A stretch of 64,000 bases of DNA from Ditylenchus dipsaci. Lineage: Eukaryota; Nematoda; Chromadorea; Rhabditida; Anguinidae. The position numbers and the translations under genes are program-made. A model generated the notes under the pieces. The model was not told the DNA's origin. It made no database searches and worked only from the letters and a program-made list of their open reading frames with translations. Below are positions 52,180 to 64,000 of the stretch, one piece after another. The DNA is taken from contig SADC01001066.1 in NCBI GenBank assembly GCA_004194705.1, forward strand, positions 124,001 to 188,000. The letters run 5' to 3'. Positions within the stretch are counted from its first letter, which is position 1. The number at the start of each line of letters is the position of its first letter.

Positions 52180-52339
52180 CCATATATTCTCTATTAATCC
52201 CCCATGGGAGATTACTTTTCAACCCTCGAAAAATCCGGAAATTGTAAATCAAAAATGGTCTTAACTCTAATATCCTAGTCAAAAAAGTGGGGGGTGGTGG
52301 GGATTATTAGAGAGTGAGGAATTATTAGAGAGTATGCGG
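52180..52339. mobile_element. CCGTATTT-family MITE (160 bp)
   Basis: CCATATATTCTCTATTAATC and ATTAGAGAGTATGCGG, TA-flanked (52178-52179, 52340-52341). Confidence 0.78.
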
Positions 52340-52912
52340 TATTCAAATTACAAAACCCATGGAAGTTACGTATGGGTAGGTTAATATATACTTGGATGAG
52401 CGTTAAGCGAATTGATCCACATCGAATTGGTCCACACACGAATTGGTCTCCACTTTTTAAATACGTGAATTTTTTGGGGAATTCAGTCTGAACCAAGGGA
52501 ATTCAGTCTGAACCCCTCTTAGAAACCCACTTCCCCGCTCCGCCAGATTTTTTTTTGCAATCCTATGCACGCCTACGGTCACATCCTTATCGTAATTTAT
52601 AATATAAATGTAGTGTAAGATCTAAGCTTTTGTTCGGCTCCTTAAGTGTTAGATTTATCAAAAAACTGCGTTCTAAGCTTGTTATCATACCTTTTCTGAA
52701 GACATTTTATGACATTTTAAGACACCCTGGAATACAACACCAAAAAACTCGTTCACCTGTTTTTAATTAACGTAATGCATGCATGGAAAAAATTAAAAAT
52801 CACCTAGCGAAATCAGATTCGTTTGGTTAAACCCAATGTCGATGATCATTTTGGTATAATTACCAACAACTTTTAAAAAGCAGCATTTGCACCCCAATTT
52901 TAGTGCTTTTTT
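52340..52912. other. Upstream region of RBBP4, nothing recognised
   Basis: No repeat or exon. CTTTTTTTTAG at about 52903-52913, 28 bases before the ATG, is a likely trans-splice acceptor. Confidence 0.45.
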
Positions 52913-52916
52913 TTAG

Positions 52917-54620
<1,704 letters not shown>

Positions 54621-54701
54621 ATAATTGATTCATTCCTTCTCACGTTATTCAATCATCATCACTTTTGACCCTTTGTTCTCACGTTTATTTGTTTGTGCGG
54701 A

Positions 54702-54707
54702 AATAAA
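54702..54707 (+). promoter_or_regulatory. Poly(A) signal of RBBP4
   Basis: AATAAA 82 bases after the stop. Confidence 0.8.
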
Positions 54708-54779
54708 AGTTAGTCTTGAACTACTTGTTGGCCATCAGATTCCTTTGTTTCTTCTCTTATTCTTTTGTAAATTGAAAAT

Positions 54780-55025
54780 TTTTAAAAGCCAGACAGAAAA
54801 TTTATGAGGTGGTACATTTTATTATTGACAATGTCCTGTTAGAATTAGAGATCGCTTAAATTGAGTGGGTGTCAGGTTCATACTTATCCCAACAATTTCG
54901 CTCATACCCGGTAAACTACTAACACATATGTAGGAGTGGGGTATAATCGCGTTCTTCAGCCATGTTCTGAAACTGATCTGGTTAAATATCTCAATGACAA
55001 TCTCATTGAGTCCATCGGGACACGG
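54780..55025. other. Spacer, nothing recognised
   Basis: No gene or boundary repeat seen. Confidence 0.45.
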
Positions 55026-55029
55026 ACAA

Positions 55030-55120
55030 ATCCTCTCGCGCCAAAATCCTCTCGGGTACAAAATCCTTTTACGCCAAAATAGGATAAAATCCTCTCGGCC
55101 GAAATCCTCTCAGGCATAAT
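55030..55120 (+). repeat. Minisatellite AAAATCCTCTCGGGC
   Basis: Five to six units of 14-17 bases, each with AATCCTCTCG core, resembling the sub-terminal arrays of the 8-bp-TSD elements. Confidence 0.7.
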
Positions 55121-55199
55121 TTTCACGGATACGATTTTGTCGGATCCGCGACGTTTGACTTCCCAGGCCTTTTAACTCTGCTCAGAAATATTATTTATT

Positions 55200-56285
55200 T
55201 AAAGGGGTGGTACATTTTATAGTCCCGAATGGTTCAAATACCACTTAGAGCATGTATACTTTTTTTTGTCAATTTTTTAAATTTTTTTTTAACTATTTAT
55301 TAACTTTTGAAATTCGTTATATTGTAAGAAAAAAATAAGTATCAAAAGATTTTAGTATCAAAGATCGAAGTTAATAGGGTGGTAGAGCAAAAATGCTAGT
55401 ACAAGTCTTGCAATTAAAACCGTTATTGCGGCGAAGATCAGAGGGCGAAATTGCTGATTTTTTAGAGCAATTTTAAAAAATATATTCATTGCTGCTCTCT
55501 GAATATCCATTGCTGTCTGATATGAACCCTCAGCCATAGACGTACCCAGGGTGGGGCTAGCCGGACTTTAGCCCCTCCTGCCATGAAAAGTTTTGCAATC
55601 CTGGATGCACCTATGCCCTCAGCCATAGTGGACCATTCTTCTTTGTCAAAAACTAGGTGGTTGTGTAGCTGGTGGTAGCAAACAGCGGCTTTTTCAGACC
55701 ATTAAGTTTTAGGGTGGGCAGGGGAAAACCTGGTTCCCTACTTAATGGATATCCACCTCCGAAATCCGAAAAGTTGTATTTAGCTGAAAGTATTTAAAAA
55801 TTATTGTATCTTAGAGTATCCCATAATTAGGTCTTGAACGGTTTTCATAATGCTATAATAGCGATTTGAAAAGTTCTGGAGTAGTAAACCGTAGGTTATT
55901 CAGGTAGTGTCAAATTTCTGTACCTAGGTATCGGTACTCAGGTAAGAACTCCTATTTAATAGTACTCAGGTATCGATACTCAGGTCATTCATCGAAATAA
56001 GCTCCCGTTTATCTGATAGTCTTAATCGACCACCTCAATCCACCAAAACCGTTAGCCCAGTACTGGTACCAAGTTATGGTAACGAGGTGCTGCCTAATTA
56101 ATTGTATTTAACATGTAAGTATCCAGTTGAAAGTACCTACATAGTTAGTTACCCATTGGGGGGGGCATCCAGGTGTTATTACCCAGGTTGTCGTGTCCAG
56201 TTGGTGGTACTCAGGTGGGGGTGTCCAGTTAGCCTTTTGTTGTTGGGTTACAGATCGGATTATTTCTGGGTTCCAAAACCATTCT
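55200..56285. repeat. AT-rich spacer with degenerate GGTACTCAGGT repeats
   Basis: 55900-56225 has scattered TACCCAGGT / GGTACTCAGGT phrases like the 61.7-63.5 kb satellite. No gene. Confidence 0.4.
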
Positions 56286-56287
56286 TC

Positions 56288-56500
56288 AGCACTGATTCGA
56301 GCACGCTGAAGATGGTTTGACAGTGGTAAAATCACGTTTCACCGAGAAATTTTTGAGTTATTGTGAATTCTTGATTTGTCAAAATCAATCGTTAGCGATA
56401 ACTCAAAAATTTCTCGATAAACGTGATTTCGCCACTGTAAAACAATATACAGCATGCTCGAATAAGTTAAGAAAAATTGTTTTAGATCCCAAAAACGTAA
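56288..56500. repeat. Palindrome with CACGCTGAAGATGGTTTG motif
   Basis: AAATTTTTGAGTTATTGTGA at 56345 and TAACTCAAAAATTTCTCGAT at 56398 pair; the outer parts GATTCGAGCACGCTGAAG and CAGCATGCTCGAATAAG also pair. The motif is also at 14.24 kb. Confidence 0.7.
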
Positions 56501-56519
56501 AAATTTTTCGATCAAAGTG

Positions 56520-56700
56520 GACGACCACGTGGTCAGGTTGGAGCATGGATTCTCAGGTGTTATGTAGAGGTTGCTAGTTCGAATCCACCTGGGTGCATAC
56601 CTTTTTTAACCAAATTTTTGTGTTTATGTGGTGCAGTGCCTCATATACTTGTAACCGAGGTTTGTCGTTCCGAATACCGATGAGTGCAAACAGTCCAGAA
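56520..56700 (+). repeat. Two tRNA-like (SINE) segments
   Basis: 56525-56600 has GGTTGGAGCATGGATTCTCA and TAGTTCGAATCCACCTGGG (B box); 56630-56695 repeats the theme with GTGCCTCATATACTTGTAAC. Same family as 3.3-3.7 kb. Not foldable as functional tRNAs. Confidence 0.45.
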
Positions 56701-56836
56701 AAATAAAGTGTGCACGCAGGGGGAACATCGAACCACCTACCTCGGCGGTGGCTTAATTTTGTCGCGATTCAAATTGTCGCAATTTGAAATGTCGCAGGCT
56801 GCTCCTGCCCACTCTGTATAATGATTAGAGGGTTGT

Positions 56837-56846
56837 TTATTTTCAG
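56837..56846 (+). promoter_or_regulatory. Probable trans-splice acceptor of mL64
   Basis: TTATTTTCAG ends two bases before the ATG of the mL64 gene. No upstream coding exon is seen, as expected for spliced-leader addition. Confidence 0.6.
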
Positions 56847-56848
56847 TC

Positions 56849-57719
56849 ATGCTATCAAGCGCGTTCCGTAGGATTGCTGTTATTCAGTCGATTTCTTGTT
56901 CTTGTCAACGTGCTTCGTCTACTTCCACCGTCGAAGGACATTCGCAAGTTGATCAGCCTATGAAAAAACTTAAGACAAGGTAATTTGTATTTGTATATTT
57001 TAATTAATGTGGAACTTGTTGCAGATTGAACGAAAGGCACTTTGTTCTTGCAGAAGGTGGCATTCCTCGGTTACTTATGAGTTTGAGAAAGAAAAGTGGT
57101 CTTTGCGCGAAAGGTTTGCTCAATTTGGACTTGCCAGTGGGGTCGATCCGCGTCAATTATGGCCTACCGTTGAGGTATGTTTTTTTAATGTTAATTATTT
57201 TCTATAGTCGTGCTCTTTTCAGGAAGTTGAGGACATTAAGGCTCTGCGAATGTACAGAAAGGCCGCTGATGCAATGAAAATGGCTAAAGACAACAAGGCT
57301 GAAGCCAACGCCAAATATGAAGCAAAGTAAATTAAACTTAAACTTTAAAGGAATTACATGATTTTTATTTGCGGTGTTTAGGGTTAAAGAGATTGACGAG
57401 AATCTCAAAAGGCATCCAGCGGAATTTGGCTGAATTCGAAGCGTCTCTGGTGGTGGGTGACCAAGAACTGTCTGAAAGGGAGAAAGCCAGGAGAAAACGC
57501 ATCCAAGAAGTTCAAGAATATTTCGGATACTATATTGACCCTAGGGACCCAAGTTTGCTATCGTGCTGGAGCAGAAGGAACTGGAGAAAAGAAGGTAAAA
57601 AAAAATTTCCTTTTAGGCGATTATGATTAAATTACGCTTTTTAGCAAGCAAAGAAGGCCAAGAAGGAAGCTTCGGATCAGAAAAAGAGAGCTATGCTTCT
57701 CGAAAAGAGCAAGGCCTAA
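56849..57719 (+). CDS. Mitochondrial large-subunit ribosomal protein mL64 (CRIF1/GADD45GIP1), 5 exons
   Basis: Exons 56849-56979, 57054-57174, 57223-57326, 57382-57594, 57645-57719. The N-terminus MLSSAFRRIAVIQSISCSCQ looks like a mitochondrial presequence. The family signature appears in order: WSLRERFAQFGLASGVDPRQ, then an Ala/Lys-rich helix, then EVQEYFGYYIDPRDP and (after a frame change) KFAIVLEQKELEKK and KKAKKEASDQKKRAML. The metazoan family has the same F-G-x-x-V-D-P-R-D block followed by a Lys/Glu helix. Two or three single-A indels (near 57410, 57551 and 57588) are needed to keep the frame; the first can alternatively be avoided by using acceptor TTAAAGAG. Repaired length about 214 residues. 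Upstream half of a probable operon with ATE1. Confidence 0.82.
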
Positions 57720-57766
57720 ATTCTCATATCTTCCATGTGAAATATTAGTTGTTATAGGAGAGTGAT

Positions 57767-57772
57767 AATAAA
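57767..57772 (+). promoter_or_regulatory. Poly(A) signal of mL64
   Basis: AATAAA 47 bases after the stop; 114 bases before the trans-splice acceptor of ATE1, a typical nematode intercistronic distance. Confidence 0.8.
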
Positions 57773-57876
57773 TTGTTTATTACCAATTACCTTGTACGTT
57801 CTGCTTCCCACCAGGCTGATACTGGCGCTTTTGATATAAAAAACTCTAATTTGATCTAATCTTGTTTGCATTCTTT

Positions 57877-57886
57877 CAAATTTCAG
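57877..57886 (+). promoter_or_regulatory. Probable trans-splice acceptor of ATE1
   Basis: CAAATTTCAG, nine bases before the ATG; the bases that follow, GTAAGAAAT, contain no coding sequence. Confidence 0.7.
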
Positions 57887-57895
57887 GTAAGAAAT

Positions 57896-60483
57896 ATGCA
57901 AAATAACGCCTCAATTGTTCGCTACAGTGGGATTAGTTCTGGGAGTCTATGTGGTTACTGCAAATCTACTAAGGTGGCTAGGAGGGAAACCTTTGGTGAG
58001 TTTGGAATTTGGGTTTTGTAGTAACTAGATCATGATGGAGTTATTAGATAGTTTTCTGTCAGTTTTCAAATGTTAGGTATAGGGGTGATTAAAATTCTAA
58101 TAATGTTTGTCTGATAACATGCAGACAATCACAAAATTGTAGATCAAGTTATAAGTGCTCACTTTTTCTAGACTTGGGTAAAATATATTGATATGCAAGA
58201 ACTTCTATCTCACATATCCATTGTGACAGTGCCTTAAGAACCCTAGGTTAAAACCAAAAAAATATAGATATTTTGTGCAGGAGAAAATAAAGAAGATGGG
58301 CAGTCTGATTCTGTTGTAGAGAAGCCTAAGGACTACACAAATTTCGGTTTGTTTGTAGTTTTTTCTTCTCTGTTTTCTCAAACTTTTTCTGCATAAAATT
58401 ATTCTTTTTTTCCGGGGAGGAGAAAACTATGCCATTTCAAACTGGGCCCATTTTTCTTCAATGGTCCAGTTTTCTCCTCCCCGTCTTATTCCATCTAAAG
58501 TAAGCCTTTTTTGCAGGTGTCATCGCTCATTTGCTAAGCCCTGAAGTTTTTAACCAAATTTTGGATGTGGGCTGGTCTAGGTCAGTACTGTATTTTTTTA
58601 TCACAAATATCCAGCAGGCTAGACTAATGTGAATAGCTGATGAGCGGTGGTCCTTGCTTCCTAGAAACTTGCAGTACAGTTTATATAGTTGTGTTACGTA
58701 AAAAAATTGTTTTAGGAGCTTGGGCCTACCGCCTCAACGTTTCTCATTATCTATGCCTGTTGGACAGAGGTTGGAGGCGGTAAATATTTAATAACGGCAT
58801 AAAAATGTACTAGTAATTTACGTATTTTAGATCTGGAAAATACTTGTACAAACCGATTATGGAGAAAACTTGCTGCCCTCAGTACACTATTCGGTAAATA
58901 TTTGAGCTTTCTTTTCACATTTGAGATTCATCTGTTGTAGGCTAGATGTGCACAAATTTCGGTTGTCAAGAACTCAGAAGCGCATCCTTCGAACTATGTT
59001 AGAATTTCTCAAATGGGACAAGAGACCGGCTCGAGCTTTCTCAGATGAAGATCACCGACCCAGGACTAGTAAACAGGAGAAGGGTGAAAATACGGGTCGT
59101 GGTTTAAGTTCAAAGAATAAGTCAACAATATCGACAGAGCATCCATCGCAGAAAATGACTAAGAAAAAGATCATGAGGAGGAAGCGTGCGGAAGAAAAGC
59201 TCATAAAAAAGGGAGTTGATTTGGAAAAGGTATTCCTTTTTATAGGAACCCGATCTCAAAATAAAAATTTGCTAAAAAATGTTTAGTTTCGAAATGACCG
59301 TGCTGCCAAGGAGAGAGCGAGACAGAGAACGCTGGAATCATTCTTGGAAGAATATGTGGAAGGTGAATGGAAACATAAACTCGAAGTAAAGATTTCGACT
59401 AAATTAAATTTCTACTTAAACTTTAAATGTTTGATTTCAGGTATGTCTAGTCAGTCTGAACTCGGAGCAATTCAAGTCCACATTTGAAGAGTCTTTTGAA
59501 GTGTACAAAAAGTATCAGACGTCTATCCACAATGACGATGATTTGACTCCATCCGGTTTCTCTCGTTTTCTCGCCTCGTCTCCTTTGTTTGATGTGAAAG
59601 AAGATAGGGAGGTTTATCCAATCCTCGGCTCTTACCATCAGCAATATGTTTTGGATGGAAGAATCATAGCAGTGGTAATCACTCTAATTTTACATACCGT
59701 ACTTCCTCTAATATAAGCCCATGCTCTAATAGAAGCCCACCCCCTATTTTTTGACTAAGGTTTCGGAGTTAAGGTCATTTTTGATTGACAATTTCAAGAT
59801 TTTTGAGAGGTTGAAAAATAGAAGCCCATGGGCTTCTATTAGAGGAAATACGGTATATTGCCGTTTAGTGTTTTCAACGGTTCATTTCAGGGTGTTGTTG
59901 ACGTTCTTCCGAGATGCATGTCTTCCAAATATTTTTACTATGATCCAGATTGGAAATTTTTGACACTTGGTACCTATTCTGCATTGAGGTCATTGTTACT
60001 ACACGTTGAGCCAAACTTTCATACGGTATTTTTTCAGGGAAATCGCATTTACAAAATCTCTTTCCACCGGGCGGCCAGCTCTGCATTACTACTACATGGG
60101 TTATTATTTGTTTGACTGCCAAAGATGAGATACAAAGGGAAATTTTGTCCGAGTGATTTACTATGTGATAAAACTTTTAGATGGGTAGGGCATATTTTCT
60201 ATTTTTGTATCTTCCAGAATGTTACACTTTATAGGTGCCTCTTTCGGATTGCGAGAAGATGCTGGAAGCTAATGAGGGCAACTTTACAGTCTTCTGTCCA
60301 AATGATCTCCCGCCCGCAGAAGAAGTCAATCTAGACCAGATTTTGTGTGTGATAAATGAAACTGTGGTGCCTTTCTCTCTCTACCGGTCGCTGGTCAGTG
60401 ATCCATCTAGTCTAGTCGAGAAGCTCAAACTGTATGTCAAGTTCGCTGGACCTGTGGCTAAAGAAATTATGTTGTGTGTCTAA
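57896..60483 (+). CDS. ate-1: Arginyl-tRNA-protein transferase 1 (ATE1), about 469 aa, 10 exons, two frame breaks
   Basis: Exons: 57896-57995, 58281-58346, 58516-58580, 58831-58893, 58941-59229, 59287-59385, 59441-59674, 59891-59988, 60038-60184, 60235-60483. ATE1 adds Arg from Arg-tRNA to N-terminal Asp, Glu or oxidised Cys, marking proteins for the N-degron pathway. The N-terminal domain has the CGYC pair and, in exon 4, KPIMEKTCCPQYTIRLDVHK; these four Cys bind the Fe-S cluster in characterised ATE1. The GNAT-like C-terminal half is clear: KKYQTSIHNDDDLTPSGFSR, DGRIIAVGVVDVLPRCMSSK, YYDPDWKFLTLGTYSALREI, ALHYYYMGYYLFDCQ and MRYKGKFCPSDLLCD. One extra T (T5 at about 58558-58562) and one missing A (60121-60123) break the frame. 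Exon 5 encodes a Lys-rich linker. Intron 7 contains a MITE. Confidence 0.95.
58716..58779 (+). other. Possible 64-nt cassette exon in ATE1 intron 3
   Basis: The block lies between a good acceptor (TTGTTTTAG) and donor (GCG|GTAAAT) and is open in the phase of exon 3, encoding SLGLPPQRFSLSMPVGQRLE. Its length is not a multiple of three, so inclusion would throw exon 4 out of frame and reach a stop in exon 5; skipping gives the conserved SRSGKYLYKP junction. Confidence 0.45.
59697..59853. mobile_element. CCGTATTT-family MITE in ATE1 intron 7
   Basis: Termini CCGTACTTCCTCTAATATAA and TTCTATTAGAGGAAATACGG, TA-flanked (59695-59696, 59854-59855), 21 bases after the donor. Confidence 0.88.
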
Positions 60484-60690
60484 CTCCCATTGTTTTGTAG
60501 ACACTCTGTATTTACTGATATTCTCTCATCTTGGCATAATCCTCTGTTTTCAATTGATACTTTCTCCTGTTAATAAGTCTTCGGTTTTGTAGCTGTCTTA
60601 TTTTCTGATATTGTGCGTGCTATTTTGAGTGGGGAAATTGTTTATGACCAATTCTAGTCTCTTTAACTGACTTAAAAATTTCATTTCCTC

Positions 60691-60696
60691 AATAAA
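60691..60696 (+). promoter_or_regulatory. Poly(A) signal of ATE1
   Basis: AATAAA 208 bases after the stop codon, in a T-rich 3' UTR. Confidence 0.65.
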
Positions 60697-60719
60697 TCTT
60701 GCTGGTTTAGCTTTTCAAC

Positions 60720-61340
60720 TTCGGCAAATTAATGTAAACTAGCGGGGAATGGATTTTTCAAAAGGGACATGCTCGTGCGCTGAATCGCTAATATTAGCAA
60801 GGTTCAGAAAATTAATCTGAATTGCTCGGTTTTCCACCCGTTTAGCATCAATTCTGTTATTTATAAACGTATACTACTTTTAGGATTCGGCAGTCAACTT
60901 AAGAAGACTATTTCAAAACATATAAATTTTTTGAAAAACATAAGCCCTCTGATCTCCGCTTTCCCTTTTGTGTGACGCACGGGTGTGCCCCTTAAAGAAC
61001 CCTGTCTCTTCGTTATGATGGTAATTTCAAAGGTTTGAAATGCGCGCGGGACCACATGGAGTTTGTCAATAATGTTTTCGGATTATTTCTTGTTTGCATT
61101 TTGAATTTTTAACGTTATTTTCTATTCGATATCCACCACACTTCGAAAGTGACAGTTGTGGAGCAGTGAAAATCGGATAAGTTGTCCGATCTGGCATTTT
61201 CAAGCAACGTTGGGCTCGACTAGTGATTGGTTTCAAATTTTGAACAAATTTACAAATTTATTTCCTAAACAATAAGCGTAAACAAAAAAAAAAGGTGGCT
61301 GCGGACTGGGATCCCGGAAACTGAGATCACGCACAACTCA
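60720..61340. other. Spacer with a TTAA-MITE-like fragment
   Basis: AAAAGGGACATGCTCGTGCG at 60757 resembles the terminus of the TTAA-type MITEs; otherwise nothing recognised. Confidence 0.45.
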
Positions 61341-61344
61341 GCTA

Positions 61345-63765
61345 TTTGACAACTGATCTCGAAAGAAATTCAAATATCGGACAATTCATCACAATTATAC
61401 TGGTCTTTTTGAACTCCCGCCCAATGCGGAATTCGTTTTTAGGACAACTGGGCCCAAGTAAAACTCGGCTTTTTGACAATTGGGCGGGAAAATTTTGGAT
61501 TATGGGACAATTGACTTTAAATGAGGTTGGACTTTTTTGCAACTTGATCCTTTTATGTTTCAACTTAAAGCTTTAAGGCTTTTTTGTAATTTCAAGTCAT
61601 TTATGTTCGTTTCATGGTCTGTTCAACTTTTACATAGCATTTTCGTGCCTTTTGACTGTGTTCTTTCACACAAAATCAAAAAATTTTGCCAATTTTTAAA
61701 ATTTAATTGCTCTATGGTACATGAAATCGTCTAACTAACCCTATTTAATAAGACCAAAACTACGGTTTTACCTACCCGAGACCCCGAACCGGAGGTATGT
61801 ACGAATCGGGTAGGTGGATCCACCGAAATGCCCTGAAAAATAAAAAGTTTCTTAAACTTTAAAATAAACCATGCTGACCATCCTATACGTAAAATATTGT
61901 GGAAAATTCGGTTTGCTAAGATCGAAATTACGATTTTACCCACTCGGAGTCTGAAACCAGAGGAAGGTACCACCTACTCAGGTGGATATCCACCTAAATT
62001 ACCTGAAAAATTAAAAGTTGGTTTTAATTAGAAACAAACCATTTTTCTAATTAAAAATTCTGTGAGGAATTCGATTTGTTGAGACCAGAGTTACGATTTC
62101 ACTCACCTGGATCCTAAAATCTGCGGTAGGTACTGTTGTGTTGGTGGATATCCACCCAAATGTCATGAAAAATAAAAAATTAGCTAAAATTCTAAACAAA
62201 CCATCTTATCATAAGCAAAATTGCTTGGGAAATTCTGTTTGACAGGACCAAATTCTTATTTGCTTAACTGGACCCCGAAACCTGGAGTGGGTACCACCTG
62301 ACAAAAAGCAATGGGTATCCACCTGGATGGCCTAAAAAATGAACATTTTTAAACAAAAAGCGAATGCTACTGGCATATGTAAAATCCTGCAGGGAATCGG
62401 GTTTGACAATACGGAATTGGTGATTTACGCACCTGAAACCCAAATCCTAGGTAGGGTATCCTGGAGTCAGGTGGATATTTACAAATCTTCTGGCATAAGT
62501 ATAAACCTGATTAAAAGGTAGTTAACTCAGATTTCGGGTTTGCATGTACGTATCATACCGGACTTCTCATGGAAATTTAAGTAAGAAAAAGTGTATAATT
62601 TTTTTATTTTGACCAACTTTACTTTTTCATGCTAGCCAGATGGATATCGAGAGGTACGCAAGATTACGCACTCCGGGTTTTGGGATTTGGGTAAAGGAAA
62701 ACGAGTAGAAAATCCATTTTCAGTCCTATCAAAATGAATTGCTTGTTATGATAGCATGGATTGTTTGTTCATTTAAAAAAAATTATTTTTCAGGCCATCC
62801 AAGTGTATATCACACCATCCCAGCATACCCACAGTCTGGTTTTGGGATTTAAGGGCGAAAATTGCAATTTTAGTCTTATCAAACCTAATTCCTTACAGGA
62901 TTTTACATATGATAGCATGGTTTGTTTTTGATTTTGAAAATTTTTTAATTTTTCAGGTCATCCAGGTGGATATCCACCTGGACCAGGGCACCTACCCCTG
63001 ATTTTGGAGTTCGGGTGGATAAATCGAAGTTTTGGTCTTTAAAACCCGATTCACCACACGATTATACATATGAATGGCACGGTTTGTTTTCGATTTAAGA
63101 CTTTTTTTAAATTTTTCAGGTTATCCAGGTTGATACTCACCTGGAACAGGGTATCTACCCTTCATTTTGTGGTTCGGGTAGCGATAAACACAATTTTGGT
63201 CTTATTTAACCTGACTCTCTGCACGATTTTACATATGACAGCATGGTTTATTTTAAAAATTGACTTTCTTTCTGTTTTCAGGACATTGAGTTGGATATCC
63301 CGATCCACCTGACCAGGTGGTACGCACCCTGAGTTTGTGGTTTAGGTGGGTAAAATCGCACTTTCGGTACTGACGAACTGGTTTTGCAATGCGATTTTAG
63401 TTCAAAATACGTGGTTTGTTTTTGATTTCAGCTAAGTTTTATTTTTTCAGGGCAGCTAGGTAAAAGTCCACTTGGACCAGGGGCATACATATTGAAATAA
63501 AACTACGATAAAGAGTTATATTGCACTCAACACCGACAGACACAGGCAAATATTCATCGAACAAACAAAATATTGAGTATAAAACAGGTGAGTCTAACCG
63601 AAACAGACAAAAATTTAGCTCGGAAGAACCAAAATCAAACTTTCAAACAGTCAAATTATTTTTCCGCCCAATTGTCACAAAGCCGAGTTTTACTTGGGCC
63701 CAGTTGTCCTAAAAACGAATCGTATTAAGACCAATTTTTCTTTGTTCGAATTGTTTTATGGACCA
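61345..63765. mobile_element. Inverted-repeat element enclosing decayed 160-bp satellite
   Basis: 61425-61500 (TCGTTTTTAGGACAACTGGG, AAGTAAAACTCGGCTTTTTG) is inverted at 63650-63725 (AAAGCCGAGTTTTACTTGGG, CCAGTTGTCCTAAAAACGAA). The satellite array lies between these arms. Confidence 0.65.
61735..63500 (+). repeat. Decayed satellite, about 160-bp monomer, roughly 11 copies
   Basis: Landmarks recur every 150-165 bases: GGTGGATATCCACCTGG, a TTTTTCAGG-type phrase and ACATATGATAGCATGGTTTG (62897, 63060, 63232). Copies have diverged strongly and no unit is open. Small patches of the same satellite occur at 18.9-19.5 and 51.9-52.2 kb. Confidence 0.75.
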
Positions 63766-63774
63766 ATTTTGGAG

Positions 63775-63998
63775 CAGTTTAATCTGACCCCACTACTCAG
63801 GTAAACCTGACCCCCACGAGTGAATCAGCTTGGGGGACCAAGGCAATATTTTTTAATGTTTTTTTTCAAAATTTTTTTAATTTTTTAAATTTTTTTTTGA
63901 GATTTAAAAAAATTAAGAAAAATTGCCTTGGTCCCCAAGCTGAATTGACTGGTGGGGGTCAGGTTTACCTGAGTGGTGGGGGTCAGGTTAAATTTAGC
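63775..63998. mobile_element. Palindromic MITE with CTGACCCCCAC and GGGGACCAAGGCAA
   Basis: TTTAATCTGACCCCACTACT and ACCTGACCCCCACGAGTGAA at the left mirror GGTGGGGGTCAGGTTTACCT and GGGGGTCAGGTTAAATTTAG at the right; the centre is AT-rich. GGGGGACCAAGGCAA is shared with elements at 31.4, 34.75 and 41.98 kb. The window ends at its right border. Confidence 0.8.
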
Positions 63999-64000
63999 CC

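Overview
The window looks like gene-poor, repeat-rich nematode chromatin. The evidence is direct: TTAGGC repeats (the nematode telomere motif) at 31.7-31.9 kb, introns mostly of 40-110 bases ending in TTTCAG, genes whose ATG lies just downstream of a TTTCAG-type acceptor (as in spliced-leader trans-splicing), and one pair of genes spaced like a nematode operon. The species cannot be named from the sequence alone.

Conserved genes are few and cluster at the right. At the left an NDP-kinase-like gene (6.0-6.5 kb, minus) has a hAT-type element inserted at its stop codon. A four-exon single-pass membrane protein of 236 residues lies at 16.5-17.4 kb. A heat-shock-type alpha-crystallin gene with its own heat-shock element and TATA box is at 36.5-37.2 kb. 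From 50.3 to 60.7 kb are ribosomal protein uS17/RPS11 (minus), the histone chaperone RBBP4/LIN-53 (plus), mitochondrial ribosomal protein mL64/CRIF1 and arginyltransferase ATE1; the last two look like one operon. Weaker candidates are at 1.3-2.0, 10.4, 14.7-15.2, 24.8-25.9 and 32.7-33.1 kb. A tRNA-like gene (GTA anticodon by position) is at 23.0 kb.

Most of the rest is DNA transposons and their short non-autonomous relatives, many with target-site duplications (TSDs) that can be read exactly: hAT-like elements with 8-bp TSDs, elements with TAA TSDs (PIF/Harbinger-like), pogo/mariner-like elements with TA TSDs, TTAA-TSD elements, and a FLYWCH/MULE transposon with 106-bp terminal repeats, nested three levels deep at 44.6-48.75 kb. 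A recurring design is an inverted-repeat element whose ends carry tandem arrays of a family-specific 10-40 bp unit.

Ten single-base frame-breaking indels, mostly in short homopolymers, occur in otherwise well conserved coding sequences. This points to consensus errors of a long-read assembly more than to mass pseudogenisation, so exon coordinates are reliable but several conceptual reading frames need a one-base correction.
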